The notes beneath the pieces were generated by a model. That model was given only the letters and a program-made list of their open reading frames with translations, was not told the DNA's origin and ran no database searches. A stretch of DNA of 64,000 nt, from NCBI GenBank assembly GCA_013289855.1, contig JABCZD010000003.1, forward strand, positions 248,001 to 312,000, written 5' to 3'. Shown piece after piece: positions 28,732 through 37,269 of this stretch (within the stretch, counting starts at the first letter, position 1; each line of letters opens with the position of its first letter). The DNA comes from Acidobacteriota bacterium (GTDB lineage: Bacteria; Acidobacteriota; Terriglobia; Acidiferrales; UBA7541). The position numbers and the translations under genes are program-made.

Positions 28732-29276
28732 GGCGGCTTTTCCTCACCGTCGGACGATGCGTCGGACGATGCGATGCCCGGCGCAGGTATTTGACCGGTT
28801 TTAATGAACAGTTGCCCTGTCTCGATTTTGTGATCGTACGCAAAGAGCCCTCGCTCGGGAGGTCCTGACGCGCGAGAACCATCCTCATAATACGCGCCAC
28901 CGTGGCAGGGGCACATGAACAGCTTGGATTGCGGAAACCATCGCACGGGACAGCCCAAATGCGCGCAGTTAATGTGAAACACCTGAAAGTTCTGACCGTC
29001 CACGTTGCGCACCCAGCAGGGAAGATCCGCCGTGTCGCCGTCCCACGGATTGACCACGGGATTCCGGTACACGGCAAGGCGCGTCTCTCCCGCGGGAAAC
29101 TGCGTCACATCCCCCAGGGAAAGCCACGAATCGTATCCCGATTTCTCCCCGCCAATCACGGGAGACATGATGTACTTCACGATCGGCACGGCCAGGATCG
29201 CGCCGACGATCGTGTTGAATGCAATTCCCAACTTCATGAGCATTTCGCGCCTGGTGCTAGGGCCGAGCAAGGTCAT
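28722..29276 (-). CDS. Rieske 2Fe-2S protein
   Basis: The 184-residue protein has a Tat-like anchor (STRREMLMKLGIAF, followed by a membrane helix to about 35) and a periplasmic Rieske domain. Cluster motifs are NCAHLGCPVRWF and FMCPCHGGAYYEDG, giving the two Cys and two His ligands. It takes electrons from quinol at the cytochrome b encoded next and passes them to cytochrome c. The acidic tail ASSDASSDGEE is encoded by a 12-base direct repeat. The start overlaps the dihaem cytochrome stop by four bases. Confidence 0.93.
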   Translation of the reverse strand: MTLLGPSTRREMLMKLGIAFNTIVGAILAVPIVKYIMSPVIGGEKSGYDSWLSLGDVTQFPAGETRLAVYRNPVVNPWDGDTADLPCWVRNVDGQNFQVFHINCAHLGCPVRWFPQSKLFMCPCHGGAYYEDGSRASGPPERGLFAYDHKIETGQLFIKTGQIPAPGIASSDASSDGEEKPPCA

Positions 29277-30013
29277 CGCGTGCCTCCCGTTGATTTATCC
29301 GTTTGCGGGTAAGGCTCTCCCGGAAACTGCGCCCGCTGCGATGCGAGCCACGCCACCACGTCAGATACATCTTGTGCGGACATCGATTTCCCGGGCACAT
29401 TTCCGCGCCAGTCTGGAGCTCCCAGTTCCGGCCGGCCCACGATCACGATGGTGCGAAGTTCTTGATCGCTCATGAGTGCCAAAAATGAGCCGTTCACGAT
29501 GGAACTCGCCTTCCCTCCCTTGCCTGCAATACCGTGGCAAGACGCGCAGAAGATCGTGTAAACGTCCGCTCCGCGTGAAGAATTGCCGGCGGTGGTTGCG
29601 GCGTACGGCGGGGGATCCGCGCCACGCAATACGTCCGGCTTCGCCCACTTTTCGCGGATTCCGTGAGCGATGATTTCCACTTGCTTCTCTGTGAGCATTC
29701 CGCCTTTGCTCTTCGCAAATGCCGGCATCGACGTCCCGGGAACGCCCTCGGTCGCCACTCGCCGCAACACCGCATCGTCGGCGACCGCAAGGTACACCGG
29801 GTCGCCAAGGGCTATCGCCGCGCCACCTTTGCCGTCAAAACCGTGGCAACCGGCGCAGTTTGCTTTGTATAAAACGGCAAAATCCGCAATCGAATCCGGA
29901 TTGACCACTTCCGGGCCTGGCCCTGGCTTGCCCGGAGGATTGGCGCACCCGCTCAGTCCGAGCACAACCAATCCTGCAACGCCGAGCGCGACTTGGCGAA
30001 GAAGGCTCATCAC
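29273..30013 (-). CDS. Dihaem cytochrome c lipoprotein
   Basis: The 246-residue protein has a signal peptide ending in LVVLGLSGC (lipobox), then two cytochrome c domains with CAGCH near residue 54 and CASCH near residue 156. Likely Met ligands are in PGTSMPAFAKSKGG and PGKSMSAQDV. Held on the periplasmic face of the membrane, it is well placed to carry electrons from the Rieske/cytochrome b complex to the caa3 oxidase. ATGA overlaps link it to the genes on both sides, so it is made with them. Its redox role is inferred from context. Confidence 0.9.
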   Translation of the reverse strand: MMSLLRQVALGVAGLVVLGLSGCANPPGKPGPGPEVVNPDSIADFAVLYKANCAGCHGFDGKGGAAIALGDPVYLAVADDAVLRRVATEGVPGTSMPAFAKSKGGMLTEKQVEIIAHGIREKWAKPDVLRGADPPPYAATTAGNSSRGADVYTIFCASCHGIAGKGGKASSIVNGSFLALMSDQELRTIVIVGRPELGAPDWRGNVPGKSMSAQDVSDVVAWLASQRAQFPGEPYPQTDKSTGGTR

Positions 30014-30873
30014 GGATTTTCCTTACTGCGCGTTCCTCCAGCGCCTCCCGAAGTCTCAAATCCGGCACGCATTGCGAACGGCAATACCTGCCGCGTACGC
30101 ACGCGAGCTTGCTTCACCACAACCAGTCCCGCCACGATCCCGAACGCAAACTGTGAAGCGACGAACCAAAGCCAATCAATCTTCTGGTCCAGCAGCGGAT
30201 TTATAAATCCCAAGATGTTGTGAATGAGGCCCGACCACATGACCGGAGCGATGACTCCGCCCAGAAGAATCGGCCGGCGTGGAAACATCGGCAGCATGGC
30301 GCCATACATCAAGCCCACCAGCAAGGAAGTAATCAAATGGAGGAGGCAGGCGAGCAAGAAACTGTCCAGGTGGAACCCCGTGAGGGTCGCCGGCGTCAAT
30401 GCCATGGACTGTCCGTAGATCGTCGCTGCCAGCAAATTGATGGGGTACCAGATGCTCCCCTGATTGACGATGCCGTAGAGGCACGCCAGCACCGCCATGG
30501 CCACCGCGCCAGCGAGTCCTCCCTTTACTCCGGCGGAAATCGGATACGTTTCCAGTGGCAGAAGCGCGCGGGCCAACTCCGGCGCCACGGGCAATCGCTC
30601 AACCTTGCGGCGAGAAACTGCCACCACGCCTGCTTCCTCCTCCACTGGCACGCTAACGTGCTTTTCGTGCGGCAGAACATCCAGAAACCATCCCACGGCC
30701 CCGGCCACCGCCAAGATCCCTCCCAGGATGCTCACCGTCTCGCTCGTGACCAGCCCGGCAGACAACAGAGTCACGCCAAAGGCCATGGCAATGGGCCACG
30801 CTGTAGGTGCCGGAAGCTTTACCGTATCGAGCCCGGACTTTTCTACCACCGGTTGTGCATCCATAGAAGACAT
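30010..30873 (-). CDS. Unrecognised membrane protein in the respiratory operon
   Basis: The 287-residue protein has about seven hydrophobic segments, the first two close together (WPIAMAFGVTLLSAGLVT and ILGGILAVAGAVGWFLDVLP) as in small oxidase subunit IV proteins, then a charged loop and a second group from residue 115 with GVKGGLAGAVAMAVLACLYG and LLVGLMYGAMLPMFPRR. No haem-binding, copper-binding or redox motif is apparent. Its start follows the coxC stop with GAGGA upstream, and its stop overlaps the dihaem cytochrome start. Position between oxidase and bc-type genes suggests an accessory or bridging subunit; this is inference. Confidence 0.75.
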   Translation of the reverse strand: MSSMDAQPVVEKSGLDTVKLPAPTAWPIAMAFGVTLLSAGLVTSETVSILGGILAVAGAVGWFLDVLPHEKHVSVPVEEEAGVVAVSRRKVERLPVAPELARALLPLETYPISAGVKGGLAGAVAMAVLACLYGIVNQGSIWYPINLLAATIYGQSMALTPATLTGFHLDSFLLACLLHLITSLLVGLMYGAMLPMFPRRPILLGGVIAPVMWSGLIHNILGFINPLLDQKIDWLWFVASQFAFGIVAGLVVVKQARVRTRQVLPFAMRAGFETSGGAGGTRSKENP

Positions 30874-30885
30874 CGGCTTAATTCC

Positions 30886-31482
30886 TCAGCGCCCAATGAT
30901 GTAAACCACCGTAAACACCACGATCCAAATCGAGTCCACAAAGTGCCAGTACAACGAAAAAACGTCAGCTCTCTCGTGGTGCTCTGGTTTCACTTTGCCA
31001 AAGACCGTGAGCAGCATGGCCACGCTTATCATGAGCAGCCCCACGGTGACGTGAAAAGCATGCAGGCCCACCAGCGAATAGTACGTCGTGCCAAATAGAT
31101 TCGTGCTGATGGTCAGGCCCTTGTCGTAAATCAGGTGGTACCACTCGCGGCCCGTCTCGCCCAAGAAAATTCCGCCTAGCACCAATGTCAAAAGCCACCA
31201 CAGGCCGAATGCACCGACTTTCGCATTTCGCAGCGACTTCACCGCCATGTGAATCGTCAGACTGCTCGAGAGCAGGCAGATGCTGGCGAAAATTGGGAGT
31301 TCGAGCACGTCCTTGGGTGTCGGCCCCGATACGCTCTTTCCCAGGTAAAAAATGTAAGCGATCACGAAAATCGTAAAGATCGCCGTTTCGGCGGCAATCA
31401 GACAGAACATTCCCACACGACCACGCGATGGGAGAACCCACTGCATTTCAGCTGACGGCGATGGCAACGAGGTGCTGCTCAA
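30886..31482 (-). CDS. coxC: Cytochrome c oxidase subunit III
   Basis: A 198-residue, roughly five-helix subunit III, the length seen in caa3-type oxidases. Recognisable blocks are GRVGMFCLIAAETAIFTIFV, FLGETGREWYHLI, TTYYSLVGLHAFHVTVGLL and the C-terminal FSLYWHFVDSIWIVVFTVVY. The start is put at TTG 31482, eight bases after AGGAGAT; the frame continues to 31629 into coxA, where the residues are Arg-rich shadow. Subunit III stabilises proton uptake and enzyme turnover. It follows subunit I by 25 bases. Confidence 0.92.
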   Translation of the reverse strand: MSSTSLPSPSAEMQWVLPSRGRVGMFCLIAAETAIFTIFVIAYIFYLGKSVSGPTPKDVLELPIFASICLLSSSLTIHMAVKSLRNAKVGAFGLWWLLTLVLGGIFLGETGREWYHLIYDKGLTISTNLFGTTYYSLVGLHAFHVTVGLLMISVAMLLTVFGKVKPEHHERADVFSLYWHFVDSIWIVVFTVVYIIGR

Positions 31483-31507
31483 TTGGGATCTCCTGCTTCT
31501 TCTTATT

Positions 31508-33169
31508 TCAATCAGGATCTTCCGGATGTTTAATGTCCCACAGCGGACGCCGGCTATTAACCGTCGGGAGCGTGGCAAAATTGTATTCCGGAGGCGGCGA
31601 AGCTGTGGACCACTCCAGCGTCCAGGCATCCCAGGGATCGTTCCCGGCGAACTTGCCTTTCAACGAAGACCACAGCAGGTTGCCGACGAATATCAAGATT
31701 CCGGCGCCCTGAAAAAATACACCGATCGTAACGATCAGATTCCAGACATCCCAGCCACGCCCGGGTTCGTAGGTATAAATCCTGCGCGGCATCCCCAACA
31801 ACCCGGGAATGTGCATAAAATCAAAAGTCAGATGGAATCCGATCAAGAACAACCAGAAGTGCCATTTGCTGAGCGCGTCGTTGTACATTCGACCGCTCAT
31901 CTTCGGGAACCAATAGTAAAAGGCTCCGAAGAGCCCGAACAAAATCCCTCCCACGATTACGTAATGAAAATGCGCCACGACGAAGTAGGAGTTACCCAGC
32001 TGCCAATCGAACGGCGCCACGGAAAGCATTATCCCCGTCAAACCGGCGATCAGAAACTGCAGGAGGAACGCGATGCAGAACAGCATGGGCGTTCCGAAGC
32101 GGATCTTCCCGCCCCACATGGTGGCGATCCAGTTGAATATTTTGATCCCCGTCGGAACACCGACCAGCATCGTCGAAATCGCAAAAAAACTGTTGGCGTA
32201 GGAGTTCATTCCTACCGTAAACATGTGATGCGCCCAAACCAGGAAGCTTAGGAATCCGATGCTAACCGTCGCGCCGACCATAATCGGATATCCGAAAATC
32301 GGTTTGCGCGAAAACACCGGAATGATTTCGGAAACGAACGCAAACGCCGGAATCACCAGCACATAAACTTCCGGATGCCCAAAAATCCAGAAGAAGTGCA
32401 TCCACAGAACGGCCGAGCCTCCCGCCTGCGTGTCAAAAAAGTGCGCCCCCAAATAGCGATCCAGAGAGAGCATCACCTGCGCGGCGGTCAGCGGCGATAC
32501 CGCCAGGAGCACCAAACCTGCCATCACCAGGTTCATCCATGCGAACAGCGGCATTTTCCCCAGAGTCATTCCCGGGCATCGCAGGCACAAAACCGTCGCG
32601 ATAAGGTTTGTCGCCGTTCCGATGCTGCCGATTCCGGAGACCAGCAAACCCAGCGTCCAGAAATCCGTGCTGTGCCCCAGAGAAAAAGCCTTCGCCGTCA
32701 GGGGAGCATACGCGAACCATCCTACGTCCGGCGCGTTGCCCGCGCCGTATAATCCGTTTCCGCCAACAAAGCTGAAATAAAGAAGCAAGCCTCCGAATGC
32801 GGAAATCCAGAAACTGAAGGCGTTCAAGCGCGGAAACGCCATGTCGCGCGCGCCAATCATCAACGGAACAAAATAATTTCCGAAACCGAACACAATCGGC
32901 ATGGCCACAAAGAAAATCATGGTCGTGCCATGCATCGTGAACATCTCGTTGAATACTTGCGGCGAAACAAAATTGTTGTGCGGAACGATCAACTGTATCC
33001 GCATGATCGTCGCTTCGATTCCGCCGATCACCAGGAACAAGATCGCATACATTATGTACAGCAGCCCCAGCTTTTTGTGATCGACCGTGGTTACCCAATC
33101 GTGCAGAATCTCGCCGATCTGCCGTGCCGGGGCGTCCAGTCTGCCAATTGCGATCGATTCGGATGCCAT
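31508..33169 (-). CDS. ctaD: Cytochrome c oxidase subunit I (caa3, A-type)
   Basis: The 553-residue catalytic subunit reduces oxygen to water and pumps protons. Haem and copper ligands are visible: low-spin haem His in MHGTTMIFFVAMP, the CuB His and cross-linked Tyr in WIFGHPEVYVLV, the CuB pair in WAHHMFTVGM, and the haem His residues in VVAHFHYVIVGG. The Glu in GHPEVY and the Asp/Asn set in FGFGNYFVPLMIGARDMAFP point to an A1-type oxidase with D channel. It follows subunit II by 18 bases and is read with it. Confidence 0.96.
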   Translation of the reverse strand: MASESIAIGRLDAPARQIGEILHDWVTTVDHKKLGLLYIMYAILFLVIGGIEATIMRIQLIVPHNNFVSPQVFNEMFTMHGTTMIFFVAMPIVFGFGNYFVPLMIGARDMAFPRLNAFSFWISAFGGLLLYFSFVGGNGLYGAGNAPDVGWFAYAPLTAKAFSLGHSTDFWTLGLLVSGIGSIGTATNLIATVLCLRCPGMTLGKMPLFAWMNLVMAGLVLLAVSPLTAAQVMLSLDRYLGAHFFDTQAGGSAVLWMHFFWIFGHPEVYVLVIPAFAFVSEIIPVFSRKPIFGYPIMVGATVSIGFLSFLVWAHHMFTVGMNSYANSFFAISTMLVGVPTGIKIFNWIATMWGGKIRFGTPMLFCIAFLLQFLIAGLTGIMLSVAPFDWQLGNSYFVVAHFHYVIVGGILFGLFGAFYYWFPKMSGRMYNDALSKWHFWLFLIGFHLTFDFMHIPGLLGMPRRIYTYEPGRGWDVWNLIVTIGVFFQGAGILIFVGNLLWSSLKGKFAGNDPWDAWTLEWSTASPPPEYNFATLPTVNSRRPLWDIKHPEDPD

Positions 33170-33187
33170 CTGACTATGTCCTCGTTC

Positions 33188-34261
33188 TCATCGCAGCGTC
33201 TCCAGATAGGCCGTCAATGCGTCGATATCCTTGTCGCTCAGTTGCATAGCCGGCATCAGCGAACCGGGTTTCAGGTCATCGGGGTTCTTAATCCAGCTCC
33301 GCAGGTTCGCGTGGGTATTCGTCGCGGCGCCTGAGGCAATCGTGGCACGGCTCATGAGGTGCGTCAGATCCGGGCCAAATCGCCCGTCGGCCACCGTCCC
33401 CGTGATCGTGTGGCAGTTGACGCAAGCCGTTGTTTCAAAAACGCGTCGACCGGCGCTCACGGCATCCGTCACTTGGGCCGGTTTTTTTTCGTCTTGCACC
33501 CAGCGGTCAAATGCTTCGCGCGGTTCGACGTCCACGCGTAAAAGCATCTTGGCGTGCTGCGTGCCGCAGTATTGCGCACATTGCCCTAGGTAAAGACCGA
33601 CTTCATGAGGGTCGATCCAGGTGCTGTTCGGATGATTCGGAATCAAGTCCGTCTTTCCCGCCAGTTGCGGCACCCAGAAACTGTGGTCCGTATCCGCCGA
33701 AAGCAGGGTTATAAACGTTGGCGTTGGATGCGACGGATCGCTGACCGGCACATGTAATTCATTCGCGGTGACCACACCCAGCGCAGGATAGCGGAACTCC
33801 CACCAGAACTGATGTCCAATCGCCACCACCTCGATCGCGCCCGCAGGTTTGGCGGTTCGCTGAATGGAATGGATCACGCGCGCAGTGGCCAGGAACAAAA
33901 TCAGGACCACCAATACTGGAAGCACTGTCCAAGCCAGTTCTACTTGGTTGCTGCCATAAACTTGCGGAGGCTCGTCCTCATCCCCAGCGCGCTGACGAAA
34001 CTTCACCGTCGCATAGGCCAGCAGGAAGACCACCACGACGAAGATTATCCCGGTAATCGAAAGCACGAAGCGCGAGATTCGATAGATGCCATCCGCTGGC
34101 GTCGACCGCGGATCGAACATATGAGGAAGCGGCGTATTCGTCTGCGCTCCGACACCTACACTGGCAGAAAGCAGCAAACTCGCCAACATGACCCCGATCC
34201 CCGTAATCGTGGTCCGGAGGTCGCGCGTAAATGTCCGTCGATGGATTCGCGTTTTCTGCAT
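33188..34261 (-). CDS. ctaC: Cytochrome c oxidase subunit II with fused cytochrome c (caa3)
   Basis: The 357-residue protein has a signal peptide, two transmembrane helices, the CuA cupredoxin domain (GHQFWWEFRYP, then GQCAQYCGTQHAKM with the two Cys, His and Met ligands) and a C-terminal cytochrome c domain with CVNCH and the Met-bearing PGSLMPAMQLSD. The fused haem domain defines the caa3 type, which takes electrons straight from a bc-type complex or cytochrome c. The start lies one base after the stop of the NADH dehydrogenase gene, so translation is probably coupled. Confidence 0.95.
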   Translation of the reverse strand: MQKTRIHRRTFTRDLRTTITGIGVMLASLLLSASVGVGAQTNTPLPHMFDPRSTPADGIYRISRFVLSITGIIFVVVVFLLAYATVKFRQRAGDEDEPPQVYGSNQVELAWTVLPVLVVLILFLATARVIHSIQRTAKPAGAIEVVAIGHQFWWEFRYPALGVVTANELHVPVSDPSHPTPTFITLLSADTDHSFWVPQLAGKTDLIPNHPNSTWIDPHEVGLYLGQCAQYCGTQHAKMLLRVDVEPREAFDRWVQDEKKPAQVTDAVSAGRRVFETTACVNCHTITGTVADGRFGPDLTHLMSRATIASGAATNTHANLRSWIKNPDDLKPGSLMPAMQLSDKDIDALTAYLETLR

Positions 34262-34262
34262 A

Positions 34263-36344
34263 TCAAGCAGTCGCTTTCGTCCGCCCGGCCATCTGTTGAC
34301 CCAGCTGATTTAATATCCAAAAGGTCATTTTGTCTACACTGACGTAGCCTCTTAACCGGCTGTCCGACCTGCTCTCCACGACAGGAATCCAGCTAAGCCC
34401 GTTGTCCAGCATCGCCGCCACCACCGCCAAACTTGATTCGTCCGAGCAGACCGTAAGAATCTCTTTGGGCACACACTCATGCAGCTGTAGCTTCGTGATG
34501 TCCAGCTGATCATTTCCCATCTTGTACGCTGCCATTTGCGTAGCCACCGCAAGGTCCGAGCCGTCCGAAGCTCCCCACAAGCACTGCTGATCATCCAGAA
34601 TGAACAACAATCCGTCGCTACTTTCGGTCATCAATGCCACCGCTTCTCCAAGCGTGCTGTGCGGCCTGAGCGTCAATACGGGAATCGGCTCCGTAAAAGT
34701 AGAAAGAGGCTCACGGGCCAGCAGCTCTTTTGCGGCCGGGTAATGCAACCATAGATTTTCTGCGCGCCGCCGCACGGACTTGGCCACAATATCGCGTAAC
34801 GGCGCCATCGTCCCGACATGCTGCGAGAAGGCCTCTCGATTCATGGTTACCACGCGAACCGCCGTCCGCGCCCGAACGCTGGCGCGATAGGACTCTTCCT
34901 GCAGCAACGCCGCCTCGCCCGCGAAATCTCCCGGACCAAGCACTGCAAAAGCCCTTTCGTCCGCGCCGACACCTTGGTTCCGCAGTATCTCAACTTGTCC
35001 CTCTTCGATCGCGAAGAAGGAATTCGCGTATTCTCCCTTGCGATAGAGAAAGTCGCCTGGCCGGTAAAAAGCCCGCGAAAAAGTTTGGTTGGAGTTTGCC
35101 GTAAAAGCTCCCAAATCGCGCGGGAACATCAGATCCCAGACCCAATCGGTGCCTACACGAAAGCGCCGCGACCAACTCGGCAATTTCATCAGATACACGC
35201 CCCGCCACATGAACCACGCCAAAACTCCGGAAATGCGCATTCCGAACATCTCCGCCACCGCGCGGTGCCCGCCAATCGAACAGAGTTGACCCAGCGCCTT
35301 GAAATGGAACGGCTTTGTCGGCTGGCCTCGCAGTACTCTCACCAGGTTGTCCGCGGCTTGCCGTCCTTGCCTTTCGGCAAATTGGCCGGTAGTCGGTGAC
35401 GGCTGCTGGTCGAACGCGTTTATGATGAACCCGCAATCGCCCACCGCCCACACATCCTGATAACCCGATACGCGCATGTCAGCGTCGGTGACCAGCCGGC
35501 CGCGTTCCTTCTTAACATCCAGATTCTTGATGAGCCGCGTAGGCGAAGTCCCGATCGTGCAGACCACCGTGGCAGCCCGCAGCATGCTGCCATCAGGCAG
35601 GCCGACGCCTTCCGGCGTTGCCGCGGCAGCCTTGGTATTTAGCAGGAACTCGATGTTCGCTCGCTTCATCTTCTGCAGCGCGAAATCCCGCAGGGCAGAA
35701 CTAACCTCGGGCAAAATCTGGTTCCCCGAATGGACCACTTTCATGCTTACATCGTCTTCCGTAAAATTGTGGTAGAAACGTGTGCTGTCGCGCACCAATT
35801 CGTTGATTTCCCCGGCCAATTCGATTCCGCTGAATCCGCCACCGATGATTACGAACGATAGATGAAATTTCCGCCGCTCCGCATCCGAGCAGGCTTCCGC
35901 TTTCTCCATCTGATCAATCACATGAGCGCGCAATGCCACCGCGTCTCTCATTGTTTTGAAGGCGAACGCGTGGTCGCTCATCCCGGGGATGACCGCCAGG
36001 TTGCTGTCGGCCCCGCAGGCAATCACCAGATGGTCGTAATGTGTTCTTTCGAGTCGCCCTTGGTCGTTCTGGAATTCGATCTGCTTCGCCGCCAAATCTA
36101 TGCTTTCAACGTTCTCGGTGCTGCATTGCGCTCCCGGCAACATTTGTCGTATGGTCGCGGCCGCCGAGTCCGGATGGATCGACGCTCCCGCAACGTCCGC
36201 TAGCAGCGGATGAAATACCATGTGGTTTTCGCGGCTATACACCACAATCTGGCGCTCATCACGCGCGAGATTCTTCAGCAGCGTTCTGGCGCATTTCACC
36301 GCTGCGAACCCGCCGCCGATAATTACGATCTTGGTTCGATTCAT
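34263..36344 (-). CDS. NDH-2-type NADH dehydrogenase fused to cyclic-nucleotide-binding and CBS-like domains
   Basis: The 693-residue protein has three parts. Residues 1 to about 400 are a type II NADH:quinone oxidoreductase with FAD motif KIVIIGGGFAAVKCA, NADH motif FVIIGGGFSGIELAGE and the late FAD contact DVWAVGDCGF. Residues about 413-520 form a cyclic-nucleotide-binding domain whose phosphate cassette reads FAGEAALLQEESYRASVRAR, keeping the Glu and Arg that contact cyclic nucleotide. Residues about 553-680 look like a pair of CBS motifs (LRPHSTLGEAVALM; TVCSDESSLAVVAAML with SWIPVVE). It opens the respiratory operon. NDH-2 activity and ligand binding are inferred from motifs; nucleotide sensing by NDH-2 is unusual. 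Confidence 0.88.
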   Translation of the reverse strand: MNRTKIVIIGGGFAAVKCARTLLKNLARDERQIVVYSRENHMVFHPLLADVAGASIHPDSAAATIRQMLPGAQCSTENVESIDLAAKQIEFQNDQGRLERTHYDHLVIACGADSNLAVIPGMSDHAFAFKTMRDAVALRAHVIDQMEKAEACSDAERRKFHLSFVIIGGGFSGIELAGEINELVRDSTRFYHNFTEDDVSMKVVHSGNQILPEVSSALRDFALQKMKRANIEFLLNTKAAAATPEGVGLPDGSMLRAATVVCTIGTSPTRLIKNLDVKKERGRLVTDADMRVSGYQDVWAVGDCGFIINAFDQQPSPTTGQFAERQGRQAADNLVRVLRGQPTKPFHFKALGQLCSIGGHRAVAEMFGMRISGVLAWFMWRGVYLMKLPSWSRRFRVGTDWVWDLMFPRDLGAFTANSNQTFSRAFYRPGDFLYRKGEYANSFFAIEEGQVEILRNQGVGADERAFAVLGPGDFAGEAALLQEESYRASVRARTAVRVVTMNREAFSQHVGTMAPLRDIVAKSVRRRAENLWLHYPAAKELLAREPLSTFTEPIPVLTLRPHSTLGEAVALMTESSDGLLFILDDQQCLWGASDGSDLAVATQMAAYKMGNDQLDITKLQLHECVPKEILTVCSDESSLAVVAAMLDNGLSWIPVVESRSDSRLRGYVSVDKMTFWILNQLGQQMAGRTKATA

Positions 36345-36657
36345 TGCCGCCCAACGTCCGCGAACGCGCTCGACCTACTACCTTGCGTCTCTCGAAGAGT
36401 TCCTACCCTTGGGGCCCGTAGCGAACGAAACTCTATCAAATCCGAGGGATGTCAGGGTATAGGTTTAGTTCAACGCGCTTTTATCACAGAGGACGTGATG
36501 CACCCCACTGTCAATACTTACAGTGCCCGCCCTTCAATCCGCTATGATGCCGTCAAATGGGCGGTGGACTCTCTTTTTTTCCTTCGCTCCAAAAAGGAGA
36601 TAGACTCAAGTCGCCCTTGCGAAACACCTCTTAGCGCTCGTTTTCGGAGGCGACACC
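36345..36657. other. Divergent intergenic region before the respiratory operon
   Basis: A 313-base space between the respiratory operon (minus) and a small membrane protein gene (plus). It holds the inverted repeat at 36506-36525 and must contain both promoters. No gene is supported. Confidence 0.55.
36506..36525. promoter_or_regulatory. Inverted repeat CACTGT-N8-ACAGTG, site B
   Basis: CACTGT and ACAGTG are perfect 6-base arms with an 8-base spacer, 162 bases ahead of the NDH-2 gene and 133 ahead of the gene at 36658. It shares arms and spacing with the site at 26311-26330. A dimeric regulator operator is the simplest reading. Confidence 0.45.
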
Positions 36658-37191
36658 GTGACTGAATCCAAGCCGACGTTGAAGCAAAGAGCCTTGCGCG
36701 GAATGTGGGAATACCTGTGGATAACGATCTATCTGCTGGTGGTCTTCTCGTTGTTTGCCATCTACAAATCGGTCATTCTCGCGCAGTATCACATCGACTT
36801 CGAGCCGCAAGGGCTCGCCCTCATTAATGCCCTGGCGCTATCGAAAGTTATCCTCGTTGCACAGGAACTGCATCTTGCCGACCAGTTTCGGGATGCGCCC
36901 CTGATCTATCCGACCCTGCTAAAGTCTTTCGCTTTCTCCATTGTTCTTGCTTGCTTCAAAATTGCCGAAGAGATTGTTCTCGGGTTCTTTCATGGAAGGA
37001 CGTTCCACGAAAGCATCGCCCTCATCGGTGATGGATCCCTGCAAGTCCTGTCCCTCACGGTATTAATGTTTGTAGTCCTCATTCCCTTTTTTGGCTTCAC
37101 CGAGTTACGGCGGACCTTAGGCCATGACAGACTGGTGGGCGCTTTTCTTCGTCCCCGTTCTCAATTGCGACTGCCTCCCGCAGAATCGTAG
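36658..37191 (+). CDS. Four-helix membrane protein of unknown function
   Basis: The 177-residue protein starts at GTG 36658 with GGAGG ten bases upstream. After a basic N-terminus there are hydrophobic segments near WITIYLLVVFSLFAIYKSVI, ALINALALSKVILVAQEL, LLKSFAFSIVLACFKIAEEI and SLTVLMFVVLIPFFGFTEL. A charged loop (HGRTFHES) connects the last two. No family recognised with confidence. It is divergent from the respiratory operon and could share its control region. Confidence 0.7.
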   Translation: MTESKPTLKQRALRGMWEYLWITIYLLVVFSLFAIYKSVILAQYHIDFEPQGLALINALALSKVILVAQELHLADQFRDAPLIYPTLLKSFAFSIVLACFKIAEEIVLGFFHGRTFHESIALIGDGSLQVLSLTVLMFVVLIPFFGFTELRRTLGHDRLVGAFLRPRSQLRLPPAES

Positions 37192-37269
37192 CCTCTGCAC
37201 TGCGCTGGCTCCAGAATCTCGCGGCATGCGGCTTCCGTCACACCGGCGTCACCATCCTCAACGGCGGAA

